A stretch of DNA of 64,000 nucleotides from Streptomyces sp. NBRC 110028 (GCF_001417735.1 NZ_BBUZ01000027.1:359099-423098); one strand, 5' to 3'; positions 35,336 to 44,395 are shown, numbered from the stretch's first letter. Notes: generated by a model from the sequence alone, not told the origin. Numbers and translations: made by a program.

Positions 35336-36550
35336 ATGGAGCTGCAGATCACCGCCACCTCGCCCGAGCACCCGGCGTCACTCCTCGACCTGCCGTGGAA
35401 CATGCCACTGGAGGAGTGGCCGGAGGCGCATCTGGTCGCCCTGCCGCGCGGCATCTCCCGCCACGTCGTGCGGTTCGCGCAGGCGGGTGGCGAGGTGGTC
35501 GCCCTCAAGGAGGTCGGGGAGTGGGCGGCGGTGCGGGAGTACGGGCTGCTGCGCGACCTGGACCGGCTCGCCGTTCCGGCCGTGGACGCGCTCGCGGTGG
35601 TCACGGGGCGGACCGACGGGGACGGTGAGCCGCTGGAGCCGGTACTGGTCACCCGCCATCTGGTGGGGTCGCTGCCGTACCGGTCGATGTTCGAGACGAC
35701 CATGCGGCCCAGCACCATCAAGCGGCTGCTCGACGCGCTGGCCGTGCTGCTGGTGCGGCTGCATCTGGCCGGTTTCGCCTGGGGGGACTGCTCGCTGTCG
35801 AACACCCTCTTCCGGCGTGACGCGGGCGCGTACGCCGCGTATCTGGTGGACGCCGAGACCGGTCAGATCCAGCCGAAGCTGACCAGCGGGCAGCGGGAGT
35901 ACGACGTGGAGGTGGCCCGGGTGAACATCGCCGGGGAGCTGATGGACCTGGAGGCCAGCGGCTCGCTGCACCCCTCGGTCGACCCGGTGCTGTTCGGCCA
36001 GGCCATCGAGGAGCGGTACACCGCGCTGTGGCACGAGCTGACCAGGCAGTCCATCTATCCGGTGGCCAAGCGCCGCTACATCGACCGGCGGGTGCGGCGC
36101 CTGAACGACCTGGGCTTCGACGTGGCCGAGATGCAGATCGAACGCTCTCCCGACGGGGACACCGTCACGTTTCTGCCCAAGGTCGTGGACGCGGGCCACC
36201 ATCAGCGCCAGTTGCTGCGGCTGACCGGCCTCGACGCCGAGGAGAACCAGGCCCGCAGCCTGCTGAACGACCTGGAGGCGTGGATGGCCACCCAGGAGGA
36301 CTACGCCCCCGGCGATCCGCTCGGCGCCCGCCCGGAGGTGCTGGCCCACCGCTGGGTGCGTGACAAGTTCCGGCCGACGGTGCGCGCCGTCCCCCTGGAG
36401 CTGCGCGGCTCCGCCGACACCGCGCAGATCTACTACGAGGTGCTGGAACACCGCTGGCTGCTGGCGGAACGGTGCCAGGGCGACGTGGGCCTGCAAGCCG
36501 CCGCCGAGGACTACACCCGCAACGTCCTGGGCGCCCGCCGGCCGGAGTGA
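35336..36550 (+). CDS. DUF4032 domain protein, kinase-like fold
   Basis: 404 residues. The N-terminal half looks like a small protein-kinase fold: VVALKEVGEWAAVREYGLL (beta3 lysine and alphaC-like), LAGFAWGDCSLSNTLF (catalytic-loop-like, D in GD), YLVDAETGQ (metal-binding D). The C-terminal half is the DUF4032 domain. The ATG at 35336 is chosen because the product starts as relatives do; the frame is open further upstream to 35117. No Shine-Dalgarno, so a leaderless transcript is possible. Substrate unknown. Confidence 0.75.
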   Translation: MELQITATSPEHPASLLDLPWNMPLEEWPEAHLVALPRGISRHVVRFAQAGGEVVALKEVGEWAAVREYGLLRDLDRLAVPAVDALAVVTGRTDGDGEPLEPVLVTRHLVGSLPYRSMFETTMRPSTIKRLLDALAVLLVRLHLAGFAWGDCSLSNTLFRRDAGAYAAYLVDAETGQIQPKLTSGQREYDVEVARVNIAGELMDLEASGSLHPSVDPVLFGQAIEERYTALWHELTRQSIYPVAKRRYIDRRVRRLNDLGFDVAEMQIERSPDGDTVTFLPKVVDAGHHQRQLLRLTGLDAEENQARSLLNDLEAWMATQEDYAPGDPLGARPEVLAHRWVRDKFRPTVRAVPLELRGSADTAQIYYEVLEHRWLLAERCQGDVGLQAAAEDYTRNVLGARRPE

Positions 36551-36557
36551 CCGGCGG
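36535..36557. terminator. hairpin over the DUF4032 stop codon
   Basis: 7-bp stem CCGCCGG (36535-36541) / CCGGCGG (36551-36557) spanning the stop of the DUF4032 gene, 19 bp from the convergent thioesterase stop. Possible shared terminator. Confidence 0.4.
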
Positions 36558-36575
36558 CGGGCGGTTCGGCGCGCG

Positions 36576-37334
36576 TCAGGGCCGCAGCGCGGACAGCGCC
36601 CGTGAGATGGACGCGATGACGGCCGGTGCCTCGTTGTTGAGGTAGAAGTGGCCACCGGGGTACGTGTGCAGCTCGAACCCGCCGCTGGTGTGCTCGCTCC
36701 ACTTGCGGGCCTCGTCGACCGTCGCCTTGGGGTCGTCGTCGCCCACGTGGACGTGGATGGGGGCGGTGAGCGGGGGGCCCGGCGTGTACCGGTAGGTCTC
36801 CGCGGCCTTGTAGTCGCTGCGGATCGCCGGCAGTACCATCCGCAGCAGCTCCTCGTCCCCGAGGACCTGCGAGTCGGTGCCGCTGAGCGCCTGCATCTCG
36901 GCGATGAGGCCGTCGTCGTCGCGCAGGTGGACCGACTCGTCGCGGCTCGTGGACGGCGCGCGCCGCCCCGACGCGAACAGCACCACCGGCACCACGCCCT
37001 TCTGCTCCAGACGCAGTGCCACCTCGAAGCCGAGGGTCGCGCCCATGCTGTGCCCGAAGAGCGCGAGCGGCTTGTCCGTGTACGGCAGCAGCTCGGGCAC
37101 CAGCGCGTCGGCCAGCTCGCCGATGGTGCTGACGCACTCCTCGTTACGGCGGTCCTGGCGGCCCGGGTACTGGATGGCGAGCACGTCCACCCCCGGCGAG
37201 AGCGCCTTCGACACGGGGAAGTAGTAGGAGGCCGATCCGCCGGCGTGCGGCAGGCAGACGAGCCGCGTCGTCGCGTCCGGCGCGGGATGGAACTGCCTGA
37301 TCCACAGACTGGTGCCGGTGGGGTTTGCGGTCAC
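36576..37334 (-). CDS. type II thioesterase (stand-alone)
   Basis: 252 residues, alpha/beta hydrolase. Nucleophile S96 in FGHSMGAT; early LVCLPHAGGSASYYFP and late YPGGHFYLNNE (catalytic His) are diagnostic of editing thioesterases of PKS/NRPS systems. The GTG start at 37334 has AAAGGACG upstream. No PKS or NRPS gene is in the window, so it either serves a distant cluster in trans or works with the two ATP-grasp ligases encoded just upstream on the same strand. Confidence 0.87.
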   Translation of the reverse strand: MTANPTGTSLWIRQFHPAPDATTRLVCLPHAGGSASYYFPVSKALSPGVDVLAIQYPGRQDRRNEECVSTIGELADALVPELLPYTDKPLALFGHSMGATLGFEVALRLEQKGVVPVVLFASGRRAPSTSRDESVHLRDDDGLIAEMQALSGTDSQVLGDEELLRMVLPAIRSDYKAAETYRYTPGPPLTAPIHVHVGDDDPKATVDEARKWSEHTSGGFELHTYPGGHFYLNNEAPAVIASISRALSALRP

Positions 37335-37487
37335 CTGACGTCCTTTCGAGCCACTGGTCGACGGCGTACGCTCGCGCGCACGCACGGAATACAAGCCTGC
37401 CGGTTCGCCCCGAACGGCTACAACCCCTATTTTTCGGACGCGTTGACACTAGGGGCCCAGTGGGGGACAGCCGGTGGGCGTTCGCGG

Positions 37488-38291
37488 TCACGCCCGGACG
37501 GCGGGCCGGGGTCCGGCGGCGCGCACCGTCAGGGCTGCCAGCGCCTCCGGCGCGCCCGCCTGGCCCCGGACCCCCGGGAACGCGTTGATGTCCACGATCA
37601 CCGGCCCGTCCGGCCCGCGCAGCACATCCACCCCGTACACCTCCAGCGCGAACACCGAACCGACCCGACGCACCAGATCCAGCCATCCCGGCGGCAGATC
37701 GTCCAGGGGGAGCGGCAGCGTCAGACGGCCCTCCCGGCCGACGGCCAGCTCGGAGGTCCGCAGCGCGGCGAACACCGTGTCCGCGACGACCCACAGCTTG
37801 TGGTCCCAGCCGTCGTTGGGCGTGAAGTCCTGGACCACCACGGGCTCGTCGGGCCACGAGGCGGCCAGCTCCGCCAGCCGTACGGGGTCGTCCACCCGGG
37901 CCACCAGGTCGTGGCGGCGGCTGTGGCGGCTCTTGACGACCACCGGGCAGGCCAGCCGCGACGCGTCCAGCCGTGCGAGCGCGGGCACCGTGCGGGTGTC
38001 CGCGAACGGCAGGCCCGCCTCCCGCGCCAGCGCCGCCATCGCCGTCCGGTCCTGGCAGAGTTCCGTGGCCGCGGCGGAGTTCACCACCGCCGCGCCGCGC
38101 TCCTCCAGGGACCGGGCCAGCGCCAGCGCCTTCGGCGTACGGGCCTTCAGCAGATAGACGTCGGCCGGCTCGGCGGGGACGGCGGCGGCCTCCGGATCGA
38201 CCGCGAACAGCTCGTGGCGGGGCGTCAGCAGGGCCGCCGTATCGGCGAGGAGCTGATGGCCCGGGTCGGCGGTGATGAGACCGACCCTCAT
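37488..38291 (-). CDS. RimK-like ATP-grasp ligase (second of a tandem pair)
   Basis: 267 residues. ATP-grasp signs are VVVKSRHS (nucleotide-binding Lys), VVQDFTP (adenine hinge) and VIVDINAFPGVRG (Mg-binding D-x-N). Length and blocks fit the RimK/YheCD-like carboxylate-amine ligases. ATGA overlap with the 38288 gene couples their translation. Such enzymes ligate an amine to an acyl-phosphate intermediate; neither substrate can be read from sequence. Confidence 0.8.
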   Translation of the reverse strand: MRVGLITADPGHQLLADTAALLTPRHELFAVDPEAAAVPAEPADVYLLKARTPKALALARSLEERGAAVVNSAAATELCQDRTAMAALAREAGLPFADTRTVPALARLDASRLACPVVVKSRHSRRHDLVARVDDPVRLAELAASWPDEPVVVQDFTPNDGWDHKLWVVADTVFAALRTSELAVGREGRLTLPLPLDDLPPGWLDLVRRVGSVFALEVYGVDVLRGPDGPVIVDINAFPGVRGQAGAPEALAALTVRAAGPRPAVRA

Positions 38292-39193
38292 CCGGCACCC
38301 CCCACCGTCACGGGCATCTGCACGGCCACCGGCGCCGGCACCGGACCGGGCACGGCGTCGAGCACCGTGCCGGGGCCGGTCCCGCCCCGGCGGGCCAGGT
38401 CCAGCACCGCGCGCCCCACCCGCGCCGCCGCGTCCGGCACCTCCTTGAAGCTGGGGAAGTCGTTCACGTCGACCACCACGGGCCCGTCCGGCCCGAGCAC
38501 GATGTCGACCCCGTACAGTTCGAGTCCGTACACCACGCCGACCTCGGCGGCGATCGCGGCCACCTCGGGGGACAGCGCGACCCGGCGCCCCCGTACGCCC
38601 TGGTCCGGGTCGAGCGGTGAGCTGCGCTCGGTCGCGTACAACTCGCCGCCGACGCAGTACACCTTGAGGTCGATGCCCGAGTTCGGCACATAGGGCTGGG
38701 CGATCAGCATGCCCTCCCGGGCCAGTTCGGGGCCGAGCGCCGCGAGCCGGTCCGGCGACGGCACCAGCCGCACCGCCCGTCCCGAACTGCCGTCCGCGGG
38801 CTTGACCACCAGCGGGAACTCCGATTCCGGTATCTCCGCCAGCGCCTCGGGGCGGGCCGCCGCGTAGGTGGCCGGCACGGGCAGGCCACGGCTGTGGCCG
38901 ATCGCCGCCGCCAGAGCCTTGTCCCGCACCCCGCGGATGGACCGCGCGTCGTTGACGGTGGTGAGCCCGACGGCGGCCGCGGCCTCCAGAAGCGTCAGAC
39001 CGGGCCCGCCGGAGACGGTCTTGAGCACCCAGGCGTCATGGCTTCCGGCCCGGATCGCGTCGGATATCCGCATCAGGGAGCGGCCGGGCCGCAGGACGTC
39101 CACCTGATGGCCCCAGGCGGTGAGCTGACGGATCACCTCTTGCGGCATTCCGTCGTGGCGATAGCGCTCCTCCACCAGAAAGCAGAGTCTCAT
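38288..39193 (-). CDS. RimK-like ATP-grasp ligase (first of a tandem pair)
   Basis: 301 residues. Motifs are LVVKPADGSSGRAVRLV, LIAQPYVPNSGIDLKVYC and VVVDVNDFPSFKEV (metal site D-x-N). A C-terminal proline/valine-rich tail (VPGPVPAPVAVQMPV) is unusual. GAGGAAG precedes the ATG, which overlaps the stop of the DUF998 remnant (ATGA), and its own stop overlaps the next ligase. So the three once formed a tightly coupled operon. Paralogous to but clearly different from its neighbour. Confidence 0.8.
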   Translation of the reverse strand: MRLCFLVEERYRHDGMPQEVIRQLTAWGHQVDVLRPGRSLMRISDAIRAGSHDAWVLKTVSGGPGLTLLEAAAAVGLTTVNDARSIRGVRDKALAAAIGHSRGLPVPATYAAARPEALAEIPESEFPLVVKPADGSSGRAVRLVPSPDRLAALGPELAREGMLIAQPYVPNSGIDLKVYCVGGELYATERSSPLDPDQGVRGRRVALSPEVAAIAAEVGVVYGLELYGVDIVLGPDGPVVVDVNDFPSFKEVPDAAARVGRAVLDLARRGGTGPGTVLDAVPGPVPAPVAVQMPVTVGGAG

Positions 39194-39692
39194 CGATCTT
39201 CTTCCTCATTACCGGATACATCGTCCGGGCTGCCGCCGAGCGGATCCGGCAAGCCGTGGACCCTCAGGATGTCATCATGTGTTCTCCCGTCATTTCCTGC
39301 CCCACCCGGTCGGTCCGGTCCCGGCGGCCACGGACCGGACGCGCGGAGGACGGCGAGGGCCATGACGAGCGTCCACAGCCGTGGCCCGAAGGCCGCGCCC
39401 CGCTCCAGACCGCCCGGTCCGATGCCGGGATCGTGCCGGGTGAAGTACAACCACGCCGCGGTCACCGCGGCGGCGCCGATGCCGTAGGCCGCGACGCGCG
39501 CTCTGCCGAAGAGGGAACGCCGGGGCGCGCGGCGAGGAGAAGCCCGACGCTGCCCACGCCCATGATGAGGAGCGCGCCCAGAACGTGCAGGTCCTCGTCG
39601 GCGTCGGCGGGCACCAGCCCCACCAGGACCCAGGCGCCGGAGTCGACGGCGAACTTCCCCGGGACGCCGACCGGCGCTTTCGGGGGAGGCAC
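39190..39692 (-). pseudogene. DUF998-like membrane protein, truncated and frameshifted
   Basis: Two overlapping minus-strand frames read as one membrane protein: LVPADADEDLHVLGALLIMG and VGSVGLLLAARPGVP, then after a one-base slip near 39505-39515 SLFGRARVAAYG, AAAVTAAWLYFTRH and LWTLVMALAVLRA. This order matches DUF998 proteins (loop with acidic residues before LHxxGA), but the first helices are missing upstream of about 39690. The stop overlaps the start of the ATP-grasp gene. A sequencing indel could explain the frameshift, not the missing N-terminus. Confidence 0.55.
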
Positions 39693-39736
39693 CGGAGGCC
39701 TGTTTATTGGACTAAGTTTCCTTTACTGTCCTGAAC

Positions 39737-40870
39737 ATGATGCTGACCCGACGGGAGCGGGAAGTACTCGCGCTGCTGCGCCGGGACCCGCTGGCCGGAG
39801 CCCAGGCGATCGCCGACGCCCTCGGCACCACCCGGGCGGCGGTCAACGTCCATCTGTCCAACCTGGGCAAGAAGGGCGCCATCCTCGGGCGCGGCTACAT
39901 CCTCCGCCAGGAGCACGCGGTGGTGGTCATCGGCGGCGCCAACGTCGACGTCAAGGTGCGCAGCCTGGCGCCGCTCGCGTACCGCACCAGCAATCCGGGC
40001 CACGCCCACACCAGCCCCGGCGGGGTGGCCCGCAACGTGGCGGAGAACCTGGCCCGGCTGGGCACCCCGACCCATCTCATCGCCGCCGTCGGCCGGGACC
40101 CGGCGGGGGAGCGGCTGCTGAGCGAGACCCGGGCCACCGGGGTGCGGATCGACCACGTCCACCGGGGTACGCACCCCACCGGCACCTATACGGCGGTGCT
40201 GGACGCCGACGGCGAACTCGTCGTGGCCGTCGCCGACATGGCCGCCACCGACGGGCTCCGCCCCGAGCATCTGCAGCCCGCGCGCGAACTCATCGGCAAC
40301 GCGAGCATGCTGGTGCTCGACGGCAACCTCGCCTCCCCGGCGCTGGCCTACGCGCTGGACATCGCCGGCGCCGCCGGAGTCCATACGGTCATCGACCCGG
40401 TGAGCGTGCCCAAGGCGGCGCTGCTCGCCCCGCTGCTCGACGCCGGGCGCCCGGTCTTCGCCATCACCCCGAACGTGGCCGAGCTGGCCGCACTCACCGG
40501 CCGCGCCACCGCCCACGACACCGGTGACGACAGGGAACTGGCCGAGGCCGTGGCCCTGCTGCACGAGCGCGGCGTCCAGTACGTATGGGTGCGGCTCGGC
40601 GAGCGCGGCTCCCTGCTGAGCGGCGCCGAGGAGGGCGCCACCTTCCTGGACGCGCCGCCGGCCGAGGTGAGGGACGTGACCGGCGCCGGTGACGCGATGC
40701 TCGGCGCGTTCGTCCACGCCCTGCTCACCGGCGAGACGCCCGTGGCCGCCGCCCGCTACGGCCACGCCGCCGCCGCGCTGACCGTGGCGACCACCGCCAC
40801 CGTACGGCCCGATCTGACCCCGCGCCTCGTCGAGGACGCGGCGACCGCCCCACCGCGGAGGACGACATGA
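39737..40870 (+). CDS. psuK: pseudouridine kinase with N-terminal winged helix (PfkB family)
   Basis: 377 residues. Residues 1-55 are a MarR/ArsR-like winged helix (LTRREREVLALLRRDPLAGA, ALGTTRAAVNVHLSNLGKKG). From about 60 it is a PfkB sugar kinase, with VIGGANVDVK at its start and the signature DVTGAGDAMLGAF with catalytic Asp near the end. Phosphorylates pseudouridine to pseudouridine 5'-phosphate for the next enzyme. ATGA overlap with psuG. The fused helix suggests it may also regulate its own operon from the short AT-richer region before 39737. Confidence 0.85.
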   Translation: MMLTRREREVLALLRRDPLAGAQAIADALGTTRAAVNVHLSNLGKKGAILGRGYILRQEHAVVVIGGANVDVKVRSLAPLAYRTSNPGHAHTSPGGVARNVAENLARLGTPTHLIAAVGRDPAGERLLSETRATGVRIDHVHRGTHPTGTYTAVLDADGELVVAVADMAATDGLRPEHLQPARELIGNASMLVLDGNLASPALAYALDIAGAAGVHTVIDPVSVPKAALLAPLLDAGRPVFAITPNVAELAALTGRATAHDTGDDRELAEAVALLHERGVQYVWVRLGERGSLLSGAEEGATFLDAPPAEVRDVTGAGDAMLGAFVHALLTGETPVAAARYGHAAAALTVATTATVRPDLTPRLVEDAATAPPRRTT

Positions 40871-41796
40871 CCACCCCCCACCCCCGGCTGACTCTGAACC
40901 AGGAAGTCCGGGAGGCCCTGCGCGACGGACGGCCCGTGGTCGCGCTGGAGTCCACGATCATCAGCCACGGCATGCCGTATCCGCAGAACGTCGAGATGGC
41001 CACCGAGGTCGAGGCCATCATCCGCGCCGAGGGCGCGGTCCCGGCCACCATCGCCGTCCTCCACGGCACACCGCGCATCGGACTGGACCGCGCCGATCTG
41101 GAACTGCTCGCCACCGACCCGGAGGTCGGCAAGGTCAGCGTGCGCGACCTGGCCCATGTCATGGCCCGCGGCGGCCACGGCGCGACCACCGTCGCGAGCA
41201 CCATGCGGCTCGCCGCACTCGCCGGGATCAGGGTCTTCGTCACCGGCGGCATCGGCGGGGTGCACCGCGGGGCGCAAGCGTCCTTCGACATCAGCGCGGA
41301 CCTCACGGAGCTGTCCACCACCGGGGTGGCGGTCATCAGCGCCGGCGTGAAGAGCATCCTCGACATCGGTCTCACCCTGGAGACCCTGGAAACCCTCGGC
41401 GTGCCGGTGCTCACCTACGGCACCGACGACTTCCCCGCGTTCTACTCCCGGGTGAGCGGCTTCGCCTCCCCCCTGAGGGCCGACTCCCCGGAGGAGATCG
41501 CCGCCGTGATGCGCGCCCAGTGGGACCTGGGCCTGCCCGCCGGGCTGAGCATCGCCAACCCGGTCCCGGAGGCGGACGAGATCCCCGCCGAGCGGATCGA
41601 CGGCATCATCGAGCAGGCCCTCGCCGAAATGGCGGAGGCGGGCATCGGCGGCAAGGACGCGACACCCTATCTGCTGGGCCGCATCGTGGAGCTGACGAAG
41701 GGCGAGAGCCTGCGCACCAATATCGCGCTCGTCAAGAACAACGCCCGGCTCGGCGCGCGGATCGCGATCGGCTACGCGGCGATGGCGACGGCCTGA
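40867..41796 (+). CDS. psuG: pseudouridine-5'-phosphate glycosidase
   Basis: 309 residues. VALESTIISHGMPYPQN at the N-terminus, VTGGIGGVHRGAQASFDIS and ISAGVKSILDIGL (Schiff-base lysine) are PsuG blocks. Cleaves pseudouridine 5'-phosphate to uracil and ribose 5-phosphate. Coupled to psuK by a 4-bp overlap. Confidence 0.92.
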   Translation: MTTPHPRLTLNQEVREALRDGRPVVALESTIISHGMPYPQNVEMATEVEAIIRAEGAVPATIAVLHGTPRIGLDRADLELLATDPEVGKVSVRDLAHVMARGGHGATTVASTMRLAALAGIRVFVTGGIGGVHRGAQASFDISADLTELSTTGVAVISAGVKSILDIGLTLETLETLGVPVLTYGTDDFPAFYSRVSGFASPLRADSPEEIAAVMRAQWDLGLPAGLSIANPVPEADEIPAERIDGIIEQALAEMAEAGIGGKDATPYLLGRIVELTKGESLRTNIALVKNNARLGARIAIGYAAMATA

Positions 41797-41799
41797 CCG

Positions 41800-41815
41800 C
41801 CACCGTATTCGGTGG
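41800..41815. terminator. hairpin after psuG
   Basis: CCACCG-TATT-CGGTGG, a perfect 6-bp stem with a 4-nt loop starting 4 bp past the psuG stop. The rest of the gap to 41993 (convergent PhzF gene) holds nothing I can name. Confidence 0.6.
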
Positions 41816-41992
41816 GGACGCGGTCGTTCCGGGTGCGGGGTGCGGCGGCGCGCCGCTACGCTGCGCTCGGGCCGACGGCGCAGGGGGCGCCGTACGCCCC
41901 GGGGGTGGGCCACGGCCGCGACGAACCACCGGGCGGCACCGGCGCCTTTCGCCACCTCTCCTGCCCCGGGGGCGGCGCGTGGCGCTCTCGGA

Positions 41993-42652
41993 TCACAGCG
42001 AGCGGACCTCGACGAGGGCGACCCGGCCGCCGATCTCGATCGAGCCGTCCGGCTGGGGGCTGGTGAGGATCTGGGAGCCCTCGCCCTGCGTGATGTTGAG
42101 GGCGCGGCCCAGCTCACCGGAGAGCACCAGGGCGGCGGCGCCGGTGGCCTCGTCCTCCACGATCCCGTCGCCGCGGCGCGGGAAGGCGCGGGCGCGTACC
42201 CGGCCCGCCGGTTCGTCCTGCCAGGCCCACGCGTACAACCAGCCCTCGCCCTTTGGGGGCGAGGGAAGGGCGTCGACCTCGGCGGGGGAGGCGTACCGCT
42301 CGGTGCGCCGACCGGGCGCCCACGCGGGGCGGCCGCCGATCCAGGTGAACTCGCCGTCCTGGCGGGCCGGGACCTCGCCGACGGGCGGAAGCAGCTCGGG
42401 GAGGTCCAGCAGCCAGGCGACGCCCACCAGCGGATGACCGGCGAAGGGCAGCCGGACGCTCGGGGTGTAGATGTCGACGATGCCGCGCTCCGGATCGTCG
42501 ACGAAGACGGTCTCGCTGAAGCCCAACCGGGCGGCCAGCTCCTGCCGTGCCCGCTCACCGGTCACGGCGCGGCCGTCGCGCACCACGCCGAGTTCGTTGC
42601 CGCCGTGGCCGCGGGGACCGCGGAACACCCTGAGTACGTCGAGGTCCGTCAT
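41993..42652 (-). CDS. PhzF family isomerase-like protein
   Basis: 219 residues, shorter than the usual 260-300. GGNELGVV replaces the common GNPAAVV; GFSETVFV holds the catalytic Glu; RLPFAGHPLVGVAW and GIVEDEATGAAALVL are the family substrate-loop blocks. No phenazine genes nearby, so it is more likely a general PhzF-like epimerase of unknown substrate. It ends convergent to psuG. Confidence 0.82.
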   Translation of the reverse strand: MTDLDVLRVFRGPRGHGGNELGVVRDGRAVTGERARQELAARLGFSETVFVDDPERGIVDIYTPSVRLPFAGHPLVGVAWLLDLPELLPPVGEVPARQDGEFTWIGGRPAWAPGRRTERYASPAEVDALPSPPKGEGWLYAWAWQDEPAGRVRARAFPRRGDGIVEDEATGAAALVLSGELGRALNITQGEGSQILTSPQPDGSIEIGGRVALVEVRSL

Positions 42653-42662
42653 GGTCCCGGGA

Positions 42663-43028
42663 TCAGACGGCCAGCTCGTTCTCGATGCGCTTCAGCCCGT
42701 GCCGGGCGAGTGCCAGGTTGGCCCGGGACCGGTCCAGGGCCAGGTAGAGGAAGAGCGACCCATGGCTGGAGGAGATCAGCCGGATGAGGTGGTACTGCGC
42801 CCCCAGCGTGATGAGGATGTCCTCGATGGCGTCCGTGATGCCGAGCGTGGCGAGCGTGCGGACCTTGGCCCGGACGACCTCGGTGTTGCCCGCCGCGGCG
42901 ATTTCGAGGTCGAGTTCCTGGCCCCCGCCGATCGACCCGAGCGACATGCCGCTTTCGTAGTCCACGAGCGCGGCCCCCAGGGCCCCGTCGATGGCCATCG
43001 CTTCTTTGAGGGCGCTCTCGATGTTCAT
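42663..43028 (-). CDS. roadblock/LC7 domain protein
   Basis: 121 residues, the single-domain roadblock/LC7 (MglB-like) fold: LGAALVDYESGMSLGSIGGG near 17-36 and the C-terminal strand/helix HLIRLISSSHGSLFLYLALD. Start at 43028 has GAAGGAAG upstream. It lies divergent from a second roadblock gene. Such proteins usually bind small GTPases; none is encoded here. Confidence 0.85.
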   Translation of the reverse strand: MNIESALKEAMAIDGALGAALVDYESGMSLGSIGGGQELDLEIAAAGNTEVVRAKVRTLATLGITDAIEDILITLGAQYHLIRLISSSHGSLFLYLALDRSRANLALARHGLKRIENELAV

Positions 43029-43202
43029 GTGCTTCCTTCGCATGGCTGACGCATGGCTGCTCGCCGGGGTCCGTTGTCCCGTTGGTACCAAAGCTGTCGC
43101 CAGACGATAGCTCGGGAACCGTAACTAGTAGCCGAGTGGTCCAAGTTGTGCAAGATGATGCTTAAACTAACGTGCCGGATGGGACGCAGCGAAAGGTCAC
43201 AG

Positions 43203-43562
43203 GTGAACGCAGCCGAAGCGGCGCTCTCCGGAGCGCTCGCGTCTCCGGGAGTGGTGGGTGTCCGTCTGGTGGACGCGGTCACCGGGCTCCACTACGCCAC
43301 GGCGGGGGACGCCGACGCCGTCGGCCGGGGCGACGAACTCGCGGAAACGGTCAGTCTGATCAGCGACCGGCTGAACCAGGCGGGCGCGGCGGGGGAGCTG
43401 GAGAGCGTGGTCGTCACCAGCTCGCGCTTCCACCACATCACCCAGGTGGTGCCGCGGGGCCAGGACCCGCTGCTGCTGTGCGCCTCGGCCGACCGCGACC
43501 GCACCAATCTCGCCCTCGCCATGCGGCACATGGCCGATCAGGCCAAGGCCGTGCTGACATGA
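43203..43562 (+). CDS. roadblock/LC7-like protein
   Basis: 119 residues. Blocks are VVGVRLVDAVTGLHYATAGD and ITQVVPRGQDPLLLCASADRDRTNLALA (split by family variation), a roadblock-type layout similar to the divergent 42663 product. The GTG at 43203 is chosen because GAAAGG lies 6-7 nt upstream; in-frame ATGs at 43179 and earlier lack one. Its stop overlaps the DUF4388 gene start (ATGA). Confidence 0.72.
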   Translation: MNAAEAALSGALASPGVVGVRLVDAVTGLHYATAGDADAVGRGDELAETVSLISDRLNQAGAAGELESVVVTSSRFHHITQVVPRGQDPLLLCASADRDRTNLALAMRHMADQAKAVLT

Positions 43563-44395
43563 GCGACGGCACCGAGCGCCATCGCACGTCGCCGCGCAAT
43601 GTCCCCGGCCTGCTGCTCTCGCTCCAGCAGGATCGTTTCAGCGGGGTCGTGGTCGTCTCCGGGTCGATCGGCGGAACGATTCATCTGCACGACGGGGCGA
43701 TCCGCGCGATCGAGACCCCCGGGGCGCCCACCGTGGAGGCGCTGCTGCTGAAGTCCCGGCGGATCGGCGAGGTGGAGTGGGACGCCGCCTGCACCGCGGC
43801 AGGCCCCGGCGGACGGCTCGACGCGACGCTCGTGGAGCAAGGTCACATCGGCGCCGCCGAACTCGAGGTCCTGTGCGTGGGCGCCCTCTACGACGCCGCC
43901 TTCGCCATGGCGCTCAGCACCCCCGACAGCTGGCAGGTCGACCGGGAGGCGCCCGGCCCCCGGCTGAGCCACCAAGAGGGCACCGATCCCCGGCGGCTCA
44001 CCGAGGAGACCAGCCGCCGGGTGCGGCAGCTGGCCACGTCCCTCGGCTCGGTACGGGAGTTCGGCCAGGAGCGGATCCGGCCGTCCGCCCGCGCCACCGC
44101 CGGGATCGGACGGCTCTCCGCCCGCTACCGCGACATCCTCCTCAGCGCCGACGGACGCCGGACACCCCGGGACATCGCCTTCGCACTGGGCCGCGGCGTC
44201 TATGCGGTGATGCTCGACATCTCCCGTATGAAGGCGCTTCAGCTCATCCAGCCGGAGCCCCCGCAGGCTCCGGCCACCGCGCCCCGCGTCGCGCCCCGCG
44301 ACCCCGGTGCGGAGCCCCCGCGCGCCGTGGCCCCCACCGGCGGCGGACTGCCCAGACGCACCCCGGCCGACCGACGGCCGGAGAGCGCCGGCTGA
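43559..44395 (+). CDS. DUF4388-type domain protein with disordered C-terminus
   Basis: 278 residues. The N-terminal part (VPGLLLSLQQDRFSGVVVVS, then GTIHLHDGAIRAIETPG) matches DUF4388 proteins, which often accompany roadblock proteins and response regulators. A middle winged-helix-like region (about 180-230, ILLSADGRRTPRDIAFALGR) is followed by a proline/arginine-rich tail. Coupled to the upstream roadblock gene. A signalling or polarity role with the roadblock proteins is inferred. Confidence 0.68.
   Translation: MSDGTERHRTSPRNVPGLLLSLQQDRFSGVVVVSGSIGGTIHLHDGAIRAIETPGAPTVEALLLKSRRIGEVEWDAACTAAGPGGRLDATLVEQGHIGAAELEVLCVGALYDAAFAMALSTPDSWQVDREAPGPRLSHQEGTDPRRLTEETSRRVRQLATSLGSVREFGQERIRPSARATAGIGRLSARYRDILLSADGRRTPRDIAFALGRGVYAVMLDISRMKALQLIQPEPPQAPATAPRVAPRDPGAEPPRAVAPTGGGLPRRTPADRRPESAG

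Noticed and set aside
41993..42652. Phenazine biosynthesis
   Set aside because: A PhzF-family protein alone is common outside phenazine pathways and no other phz gene is present.
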